Below are positions 58,225 to 64,000 of a stretch of DNA of 64,000 nucleotides, one piece after another. The stretch lies in contig NZ_QBKA01000002.1 in assembly GCF_003340475.1 (NCBI RefSeq), forward strand, positions 1,311,501 to 1,375,500. Direction: 5' to 3'. Below the pieces are notes generated by a model, which saw nothing but the letters and a program-made list of their open reading frames with translations, did no database searches and was not told the DNA's origin. Source of the stretch: Alteripontixanthobacter maritimus. Its GTDB lineage: Bacteria > Pseudomonadota > Alphaproteobacteria > Sphingomonadales > Sphingomonadaceae. Numbering within the stretch: position 1 is the stretch's first letter; each line of letters begins with the position of its first letter. Made by a program: the position numbers and the translations under genes.

Positions 58225-59718
58225 TTATTTCTTTTTGCCGAGCAGCCCGGCCAGTTCCGGCGGCAAGTCGCCGCTCGGCCCCGGGCCCATTCCGCCCAAG
58301 CCAGCGCCGGGTCCGCCCATTCCGGGCATTCCGCCCATGCCTTTCCCGCCGCCGAATAACGCGCCGAGGCCCTTCAGCCCGCCCATTTTCTTGATCTGCT
58401 TCATGGCACGGCCCATCTCCTGATGCATTTTCAGCACCTTGTTGATCTGGCTGACATGGGTGCCGGACCCTGCCGCGACCCGCCGCTTGCGTTTTGCATT
58501 CAGCAGCGCGGGGTTGGCGCGCTCCTTCGGCGTCATCGAACCGATGATTGCGTCCATATGCACCAGCATCTTGTCATCCGTGTCGCTGGCGGCGAGCGCG
58601 GCCTTGGCCTTCTTCATGCCGGGCATCATGCCTGCCAGCATCCCCAGCCCGCCCATGTTTTGCATTTGCTGCAATTGCGTGCGCAGGTCGTTGAGGTCGA
58701 ACTGACCCTTGGCCATGCGCTTCGCCATGGCCTCGGCGTCTTCTTCCTTGATCGTCGCCGCGGCCTTTTCCACCAGGCTGACAACATCGCCCATGCCCAG
58801 AATACGGCCTGCGACGCGCACCGGATCGAAGGCTTCGAGCGCGTCCAGTTTCTCGCCAGTGCCGGCAAACTTGATCGGCTTGCCGGTAACATGGCGCATG
58901 GACAGCGCGGCACCGCCGCGCGCGTCCCCGTCCATCCGGGTGAGAATGACGCCCGTGAGCGGCACTTCTTCGGTAAAGTTCTTGGCGACGTTGACCGCGT
59001 CCTGACCGGTCAGGCTGTCGACGACGAGCAACACCTCGGTCGGTGCGGAAACGCCGGCGACGGCCTTCATTTCGGCCATCAACGCTTCGTCGACATGCAG
59101 GCGGCCAGCCGTATCGAGCAGCAACACGTCGTGGTTCTGCAACCGCGCCGATTCCATGGCGCGGCGCGCGATGTCCACCGGCTGCTGGCCCGCAACGATT
59201 GGCAGGGTCGCGGTATCCACCTGCTCGCCCAACACGGCAAGCTGTTCCTGCGCCGCGGGACGATTGACATCGAGCGAAGCCATCATGGCCTTCTTGCCGT
59301 GCTTCTCGCGGATAAACTTCGCCAACTTGGCAGTGGTCGTCGTCTTACCGGACCCTTGCAGGCCGACCATCATGATGACAACCGGCGGTTTCGCATCGAG
59401 GTTCAGGCCCTCGACGCCCTTCCCGTGGTCGTCGCCGCCATCTTCAGCCAGCGCCCCGCCCAGCATGGCAACTAGTTCGTCATTGACGATCTTGACGACC
59501 TGCTGCCCCGGCGTGACCGACCGCAGGACGTCCGCGCCGATCGCCTTCTCGGTAACAGAGTCTATGAACCGGCGCACCACCGGCAGCGCGACATCGGCCT
59601 CCAGCAGGGCAATACGCACTTCGCGCATGGCCTCGCGCACATCGCTTTCGGACAGCGCGCCGCGACCCTTTAGCCTATCGAACACCCCGCCAAGGCGATC
59701 GGACAGAGAATCGAACAT
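58225..59718 (-). CDS. ffh: Signal recognition particle protein Ffh
   Basis: 497 aa SRP54-type GTPase. The N domain is followed by the G domain with P-loop GLQGSGKTTTTAKL (residues 119-132), DTAGRLHVDE, TRMDGDARGGAAL and GTGEKLDALE. The C-terminal M domain is Met-rich (MGGLGMLAGMMPGMKK) with the RNA-binding SGTHVSQINKVLKMHQEM. The Gly/Met-rich extreme C-terminus is typical of alphaproteobacteria. It binds signal sequences and 4.5S RNA for co-translational targeting. The ATG at 59718 follows AAAGGAG; a longer start is not supported. It is upstream of rpsP. Confidence 0.97.
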   Translation of the reverse strand: MFDSLSDRLGGVFDRLKGRGALSESDVREAMREVRIALLEADVALPVVRRFIDSVTEKAIGADVLRSVTPGQQVVKIVNDELVAMLGGALAEDGGDDHGKGVEGLNLDAKPPVVIMMVGLQGSGKTTTTAKLAKFIREKHGKKAMMASLDVNRPAAQEQLAVLGEQVDTATLPIVAGQQPVDIARRAMESARLQNHDVLLLDTAGRLHVDEALMAEMKAVAGVSAPTEVLLVVDSLTGQDAVNVAKNFTEEVPLTGVILTRMDGDARGGAALSMRHVTGKPIKFAGTGEKLDALEAFDPVRVAGRILGMGDVVSLVEKAAATIKEEDAEAMAKRMAKGQFDLNDLRTQLQQMQNMGGLGMLAGMMPGMKKAKAALAASDTDDKMLVHMDAIIGSMTPKERANPALLNAKRKRRVAAGSGTHVSQINKVLKMHQEMGRAMKQIKKMGGLKGLGALFGGGKGMGGMPGMGGPGAGLGGMGPGPSGDLPPELAGLLGKKK

Positions 59719-59860
59719 CTGCACTCCTTTCGCCCGTGTAGGGGCCTGAACGCGAAAAACGCCGGCGGACGAAACCTCGTCAGCCAGCGCGCAGTTCAAG
59801 AACGAACCGCCGTTTTAATTCGTATCCATTTGCCTGGATTTCGGTTCTGACCGGATGCGA

Positions 59861-59936
59861 AAATGGTGGGGACCGAGAACCGGCGTGCGGCGGGCATCAA
59901 GCCCGTGAGCACCGGAAGCGCAGGACCCCGCCATTT
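59861..59936 (+). other. Strongly structured intergenic element beside tRNA-Ala (candidate small RNA)
   Basis: AAATGGTGGGG (59861-59871) pairs over 11 positions, one a G-U wobble, with CCCCGCCATTT (59926-59936). Inside, CCGG.GTGC pairs with GCAC.CGG and the tip is GGGC-ATCAA-GCCC. The wobble pair works only in the plus-strand transcript. The element begins with AAATGGTGGGG, nearly repeating the AAATGGTGGAG at the 3' end of the tRNA gene about 100 bases away. There is no T-run, so it is not a simple terminator. It might be a small RNA, a repeat or a remnant of a tRNA-end duplication. Confidence 0.4.
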
Positions 59937-59967
59937 GCAGCCCGGTCAGGGCCGAAAGACAGGTAAA

Positions 59968-60043
59968 TGGTGGAGCCTAGCGGGATCGAACCGCTGACCT
60001 CAACACTGCCAGTGTTGCGCTCTCCCAGCTGAGCTAAGGCCCC
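59968..60043 (-). tRNA. tRNA-Ala (anticodon GGC)
   Basis: On the minus strand the sequence begins GGGGCCTTAGCTCAGCTGGG, has the anticodon stem/loop CAACACTGGCAGTGTTG with anticodon GGC, and has the T-arm CGGTTCGATCCCG. It ends in GGCTCCA followed by an encoded CCA. The acceptor stem (GGGGCCT/AGGCTCC) pairs with normal wobble. It reads alanine GCC/GCU codons. Confidence 0.96.
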
Positions 60044-60132
60044 AAACTTTAAACCGTAAACATCTTTTACCACGCCGTAGCGCGGAAGTGCAGCCCTTTA
60101 TGGGTGCACCCCGCGCTTGGCAAGGCAAAAAC

Positions 60133-60450
60133 TCACGTTTCGTCGGCTTCCTTGTCATCCGCCGTGTCCACGCCGAGGTCGTCGTCTCCGCCAAGATCCA
60201 CATCCTGGTCGGCGGAAGGTTCCTCTTCCTCGATATCGTCCAACTCGTCATCGGCCAGATCGCTATCGCTTTCCTTTTCCTTCTTCTTGGTTTCCTCGAA
60301 GGGAATCGGCTGTTTCGATTTCAGCACGGGTTCCGGTGTCCACTCTTCACCGCATTCGATGCAGGAGACGGGATCTTCCTTGCCCAGATCGTAGAAACGA
60401 GTGCCGCATTTCGGGCAGCTGCGCTTGGTGCCCCATTCTGCCTTGACCAT
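60133..60450 (-). CDS. TIGR02300/FYDLN-acid family protein
   Basis: 105 aa. The N-terminal part VKAEWGTKRSCPKCGTRFYDLGKEDPVSCIECGEEW has two CxxC pairs that should bind one zinc ion and the FYDL signature. The remaining about 65 residues are very acidic (LADDELDDIEEEEPSADQD). The family is nearly confined to alphaproteobacteria and its function is not known to me. It is divergent from aroA, its usual neighbour. The ATG at 60450 is the family start. Confidence 0.88.
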   Translation of the reverse strand: MVKAEWGTKRSCPKCGTRFYDLGKEDPVSCIECGEEWTPEPVLKSKQPIPFEETKKKEKESDSDLADDELDDIEEEEPSADQDVDLGGDDDLGVDTADDKEADET

Positions 60451-60649
60451 GTTGTATAATCCCTGGGTGTTCGCGGCGCGGCCGACAGGCGCACGCGCGG
60501 TTGAATAGATTGCCGGAGGCTTGATCACACCCGAAATGTTACTCGCGGGCGCCTGAATCAAGAGCGGGGCGCGCCTTGCCAGAACCCCCCGCCGCTGTCA
60601 AAGCGCGGGCGCACGATTACACCCTGCCCTTTACCCGAAAGAGCGCACC

Positions 60650-61972
60650 CTGCCCGACCTGCCTACCCCCCGGACGTTCACCGCCAAAGGTCCGCTGACC
60701 GGACATATTCGCGTGCCGGGCGACAAATCCATCAGCCATCGATCGCTGATGCTGGGCGCGCTGGCTGTCGGGGAAACGCGGGTGACAGGCCTTCTGGAGG
60801 GTGAGGACGTGCTCGCCACCGCAGGCGCCATGCGGGCCATGGGTTCCCGGATCACGCGCGAAGATGATGGCACGTGGTCGATCCATGGCATGGGCGTTGG
60901 CGGATTGCTGCAACCAAGCGCTGCGCTGGATATGGGCAACAGCGGCACCTCGACGCGGCTGCTGATGGGCATGATCGCGAGCCATGGCATCAGCGCAACG
61001 TTCACCGGCGATGCGAGCCTGTCCGGCCGCCCAATGGGCCGCGTGATCGAGCCATTGTCGCTGATGGGTGCATGCTTCCACGCCAGCCCGAAGGGTACGC
61101 TGCCGCTGATGATGGAAGGCGCGCTGCCCGCCGTGCCGATCGAATACCGTCTGCCGGTGGCAAGCGCGCAAGTGAAAAGCGCCGTGCTGCTTGCGGGCCT
61201 GAACACGCCCGGCATCACCCGCGTGATCGAACCGGTTCCCACCCGTGACCACTCGGAGCGGATGCTACGCGGTTTTGGCGCGGAACTGTCGGTCGAGGAA
61301 ACCGGCGGCGAACGCATCATATCGGTGCGAGGCGAGGCGGAATTAAAACTCCAGACCATCACGGTACCGGGTGATCCATCCTCCGCTGCATTCTTCGCTG
61401 TCGCGGCACTGCTGGTGGAAGGCAGCGATCTCGTAATCGAGAATGTCGGGCTCAACCCTACCCGCGCGGGTCTGTTCGAAGTGCTCCGGCAGATGGGCGG
61501 ATCGATCGAGAAGCTGAACCGGCGCGAGGTTGGCGGCGAACCGGTAGCCGATCTGCGCGTGCGCCATTCGGCCCTGACCGGCATCGAAATCGATCCAGCC
61601 ATCGCGGCTTCCATGATCGACGAATTTCCCGTGCTGTTCGTGGCAGCCGCGCTTGCGACGGGGCGTACTATCACTGCCGGCCTGGAGGAATTGCGTGTCA
61701 AGGAGAGCGACCGCCTTGCCGCAATGGCCACCGCGCTCAACGCTATTGGCGCGCAGGTCGAAGAAACACCAGACGGTTTGGTTATCGACGGCATCGGCGG
61801 CGAACCGCTGACCGGCGGGGGACCTGTCGCCACGCACCTCGACCACCGTATTGCCATGAGCATGGCCGTGGCCGGTCTGGTCAGCCAGCGCGGCGTCGAA
61901 GTGGACGATGCCCGGCCTATCGCCACCAGCTTTCCGAATTTCGCCACTCTGATGGCCAGCGCGGCTGCATGA
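60650..61972 (+). CDS. aroA: 3-phosphoshikimate 1-carboxyvinyltransferase (EPSP synthase)
   Basis: About 440 aa. Shikimate-pathway step joining PEP to shikimate-3-phosphate. PGDKSISHRSLMLGALA, MGNSGTSTRLLMG (PEP-binding), RPMGRVIEPL, and KESDRLAAMATALNA are family motifs. The only conventional start, a GTG at 60713, would begin inside the first conserved strand, at VPGDKS. The same frame reads LPTPRTFTAKGPLTGHIR immediately upstream, which is EPSP-synthase-like, and has no ATG, GTG or TTG between the stop at about 60552 and 60713. A CTG at 60650 with AAAGAG upstream is the likely start. It overlaps the next gene by ATGA. Confidence 0.93.
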   Translation: MPDLPTPRTFTAKGPLTGHIRVPGDKSISHRSLMLGALAVGETRVTGLLEGEDVLATAGAMRAMGSRITREDDGTWSIHGMGVGGLLQPSAALDMGNSGTSTRLLMGMIASHGISATFTGDASLSGRPMGRVIEPLSLMGACFHASPKGTLPLMMEGALPAVPIEYRLPVASAQVKSAVLLAGLNTPGITRVIEPVPTRDHSERMLRGFGAELSVEETGGERIISVRGEAELKLQTITVPGDPSSAAFFAVAALLVEGSDLVIENVGLNPTRAGLFEVLRQMGGSIEKLNRREVGGEPVADLRVRHSALTGIEIDPAIAASMIDEFPVLFVAAALATGRTITAGLEELRVKESDRLAAMATALNAIGAQVEETPDGLVIDGIGGEPLTGGGPVATHLDHRIAMSMAVAGLVSQRGVEVDDARPIATSFPNFATLMASAAA

Positions 61973-62253
61973 TGCCTCCACTCGACATTTATACGCTGGT
62001 CGGGTTCGTCGGCATGGCGTGCATCATCGCCGCCTACGCGTATGTTACGGTGAAGAACAAACCCGATCCCTTCATCTTGCACGGCACCAACCTGGCTGGA
62101 GCGGTTCTCCTCACCGTATCTTTGGTGGTGCATACCAACCTGCCCTCGTTGGTGCTGGAGGGGTTCTGGGCCGCCATCGCGATCTACGGCCTGGCCAAGG
62201 CGTTTCGCGGGCGCGCGGCACACGACAGGTCCGATGCAAAGGACATCTCATGA
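61969..62253 (+). CDS. Small membrane protein of the CBU_0592 type
   Basis: 94 aa with three transmembrane helices (about 8-28, 36-57, 62-78). The pattern DIYTLVGFVGMACIIAAYAY, LHGTNLAGAVLLTVSL and SLVLEGFWAAIAIYGL matches the small CBU_0592-like membrane domain. Function unknown. It lies between aroA and cmk and overlaps both by ATGA, so all three are translated together. Confidence 0.82.
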   Translation: MMPPLDIYTLVGFVGMACIIAAYAYVTVKNKPDPFILHGTNLAGAVLLTVSLVVHTNLPSLVLEGFWAAIAIYGLAKAFRGRAAHDRSDAKDIS

Positions 62254-62870
62254 TTATTGCGGTCGATGGCCCCACGGCGTCGGGCAAGGGGACAATTTCC
62301 AAGGAACTTGCGCACCGTTTCGGCCTGCCGCATCTCGATACGGGTTTGCTTTACCGCGCTGTCGGGCGCCAAGTGTTCCTCGATGGCGGCGATCCGGAGA
62401 ATGCGGGCGATGCGCTGGCTGCGGTGACTTTCCCGGACAGTCTGCTGGGCGATCCCGCCTTGCGAAGCGAAGAAACCGGCGGGCTTGCGAGCCGGGTGTC
62501 GGTCCATCCGGCAGTCCGCAAGGCGCTGTTCGATCGGCAGCGCGCCTTCGCCACGCAGGCTGGGGGCGCGGTACTGGACGGGCGCGATATCGGCACAATT
62601 ATCGCGCCTGACGCGAATGTGAAACTGTTCGTGACCGCGACGAGCAATGTGCGTGCAAAGCGTCGCTGGGCCGAGATGTGTGGCCGCGGGCTCGAGGTAG
62701 ACCTGGCCGACATCCTCGCCCAGATCGAACGCCGCGATGAACGCGATAAGGGCCGTGGTGACGCTCCATTGGCAGTAGCGCCGGACGCCTATGTCCTCGA
62801 CACCAGTGGATTGGACCGTGATGCAGCCATTGCAGCGGCTATCGAAGTCGTTGAAGCGGCTTGCAAGTGA
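62250..62870 (+). CDS. cmk: Cytidylate kinase
   Basis: 206 aa. Phosphorylates CMP and dCMP with ATP. P-loop VDGPTASGKGTISKEL (about residues 5-20), the CMP-binding LDTGLLYRAVG, LDGRDIGTIIAPDA and the arginine-rich lid IERRDERDKGRGDAPL. The ATG at 62250 overlaps the preceding stop. The upstream open frame to 62019 is a shadow of the membrane protein gene. Confidence 0.96.
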   Translation: MIIAVDGPTASGKGTISKELAHRFGLPHLDTGLLYRAVGRQVFLDGGDPENAGDALAAVTFPDSLLGDPALRSEETGGLASRVSVHPAVRKALFDRQRAFATQAGGAVLDGRDIGTIIAPDANVKLFVTATSNVRAKRRWAEMCGRGLEVDLADILAQIERRDERDKGRGDAPLAVAPDAYVLDTSGLDRDAAIAAAIEVVEAACK

Positions 62871-63123
62871 CACACGGAAAATCGGGACACAGGCACCTTA
62901 CATTTGCCAATTTCGCGCCATAATCCTTGCCAAACCGGCCGCAATCGCATAAGCGCGCGGCCGTTCGAACAGGCTTAATACTTGCAAGAACCCGCAGCAT
63001 GGCATTCGGCCCGCTTGCGGATCGCGGCCTCTTGGCCCGACAATGGCAATTCCGCTGTCGTCGGAGAAAAGACCCCGGGCATAACCGGCGGCCGGTAATA
63101 TCGACCTAGGATACCAACCACTT
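62871..63123. other. Intergenic leader region before rpsA
   Basis: 253 bases. A hairpin CGGCCGC/GCGGCCG (62936-62963) without T-run may end cmk transcription or form part of the rpsA leader. Further GC-rich pairings (CCGCA near 62992 with TGCGG near 63016) suggest a structured leader. No gene was recognised here. Confidence 0.4.
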
Positions 63124-64000
63124 ATGGCAACTTCAGCCAATCCGACGCGCGACGACTTTGAAGCGCTTCTCAATGAACAGCTCGGCGGCGCCGGCGATGG
63201 CGGCTTCGAAGGCCGTGTCGTCAAGGGCACTGTCACCGCTGTCGAAAACGGCAAGGCCGTAATTGATGTCGGCCTCAAATCCGAAGGCCGCGTCGACATT
63301 CATGAATTTACCCGCGGCGAGGGCGACACCGCCCCCGTGGTTGGCGATGAAGTCGAAGTTTATGTCGACCGCGTCGAGAACGCTGACGGCGAAGCAATGC
63401 TCAGCCGCGACCGCGCCCGCCGTGAAGCCGCTTGGGACAAGCTGGAAAACGAATTCGGCGAAGAAAAGCGCGTCGAAGGCCGCATCTTCGGCCGCGTCAA
63501 GGGTGGCTTCACGGTCGATCTGGACGGTGCCGTGGCCTTCCTGCCCGGCTCGCAGGTCGATATCCGCCCCGTGCGCGACGTCACGCCGCTGATGGACATG
63601 CCGCAGCCGTTCCAGATTTTGAAAATGGATCGCAAGCGCGGAAATATCGTGGTCTCGCGCCGTGCCGTGCTGGAAGAAACGCGCGCCGAACAGCGTAGCG
63701 AACTGATCGAAGGTCTGGCCGAAGGTCAGGTTACCGAAGGCGTGGTCAAGAACATCACCGATTACGGTGCGTTCGTCGATCTGGGCGGGATCGACGGCCT
63801 GCTGCACGTGACCGACATGAGCTACAAGCGGGTCAACCACCCCAGCGAAGTGATCGAGATCGGCCAGACCGTCACTGTGCAGATTATTCGCATCAATGCT
63901 GAAACACAGCGTATTTCGCTCGGTATGAAGCAGCTGGAAAGCGATCCGTGGGATGGCGTTGGCGCGAAGTATCCAGTTGGCGCGAAGCTTTCGGGCACTG
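63124..64000 (+). CDS. rpsA: 30S ribosomal protein S1 (N-terminal part)
   Basis: The first 292 codons are present; the gene continues beyond the window. It starts MATSANPTRDDFEALLNEQ and shows successive S1/OB-fold domains: GRVVKGTVTAVENGKAVIDVGLKSEG, VEGRIFGRVKGGFTVDLDGAVAFLPGSQVD and VTEGVVKNITDYGAFVDLGGIDGLLHVTDMSYKRV. S1 unwinds and holds mRNA on the small subunit. It is downstream of cmk, as in many Proteobacteria. Confidence 0.97.
   Translation, partial: MATSANPTRDDFEALLNEQLGGAGDGGFEGRVVKGTVTAVENGKAVIDVGLKSEGRVDIHEFTRGEGDTAPVVGDEVEVYVDRVENADGEAMLSRDRARREAAWDKLENEFGEEKRVEGRIFGRVKGGFTVDLDGAVAFLPGSQVDIRPVRDVTPLMDMPQPFQILKMDRKRGNIVVSRRAVLEETRAEQRSELIEGLAEGQVTEGVVKNITDYGAFVDLGGIDGLLHVTDMSYKRVNHPSEVIEIGQTVTVQIIRINAETQRISLGMKQLESDPWDGVGAKYPVGAKLSGT

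Noticed and set aside
59820-59970. Signal recognition particle RNA gene (ffs) next to ffh
   Set aside because: CCCGGTCAGGGCCGAAAG looks similar, but the conserved GGAAG...AGCAGCC segment and the matching 5' strand are missing, so ffs was not called.

Overview
The window reads as chromosomal DNA of a GC-rich alphaproteobacterium, most likely of the order Sphingomonadales and the Erythrobacteraceae (Erythrobacter/Altererythrobacter-like). The evidence is gene content and order. There are an ffh-rpsP-rimM-trmD-rplS block, a tRNA-Ala/FYDLN protein/aroA/cmk/rpsA block, rpsF-rpsR-rplI, a DcaP-free sdhC-sdhD-sdhA cluster, and periplasmic M2 and S9 peptidases of the kind common in this group. Genus assignment is inference. 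Genes are densely packed, with many ATGA, GTGA or TGATG stop/start overlaps, and most of the sequence is housekeeping.

Layout. 1-3.0 kb: TPR protein (partial), RsmB-type rRNA methyltransferase and guaB on the minus strand. 3.0-3.8 kb: an AT-rich pocket with a small gene for a double-glycine-leader peptide. 3.8-7.0 kb: 3-hydroxybutyrate dehydrogenase, a zinc metallopeptidase and creD. 7.1-9.8 kb: sdhC-sdhD-sdhA without sdhB. 10-12.5 kb: SDR, prmA and a sterol desaturase-like hydroxylase. 12.5-17.2 kb: ligA, recN, bamD. 17.5-20.2 kb: an operon of outer-membrane barrel, 7TM membrane protein and RimK-like ATP-grasp ligase. 20.4-21.3 kb: a terminase-small-subunit-like HTH protein. 21.3-24.3 kb: a lower-GC restriction-modification island (Dcm-like methylase, Vsr, MvaI/BcnI-type endonuclease), probably CCWGG-specific. 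24.4-30.6 kb: lepA, a PAS-GGDEF-EAL-PilZ protein and an adrenodoxin-reductase-type ferredoxin reductase. 30.7-33.4 kb: class II-like PHA synthase and PHA depolymerase. 33.4-39.8 kb: DUF2855 protein, dnaN, fabG, a beta-propeller lipoprotein and fabD. 39.8-43.2 kb: S66 LD-carboxypeptidase, a Mur ligase and a DUF808 protein. 43.4-48.1 kb: rpsF-rpsR-rplI facing an M2 peptidase/retropepsin-like protease/rimK operon. 48.2-55.8 kb: hydrolases, a GST-kappa-like isomerase, lipoproteins (one polyglutamine), asd and an S9 peptidase. 56-59.7 kb: ribosome/SRP operon. 59.8-64 kb: a structured intergenic element, tRNA-Ala(GGC), FYDLN protein, aroA, a small membrane protein, cmk and rpsA (partial).

The parts most worth a second look are: (i) the GG-leader peptide in its AT-rich pocket; (ii) the envelope operon of barrel, 7TM and ATP-grasp ligase, together with the separate retropepsin/RimK operon that abuts the gene for S6, RimK's classical target; (iii) the compact restriction-modification-Vsr island with an enlarged endonuclease and a candidate autoregulatory operator; (iv) probable non-canonical start codons of aroA (CTG) and the ATP-grasp gene (ATT or GTG); and (v) the structured intergenic element beside tRNA-Ala. 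All calls come from reading the sequence and remembered family motifs; no database search was run.
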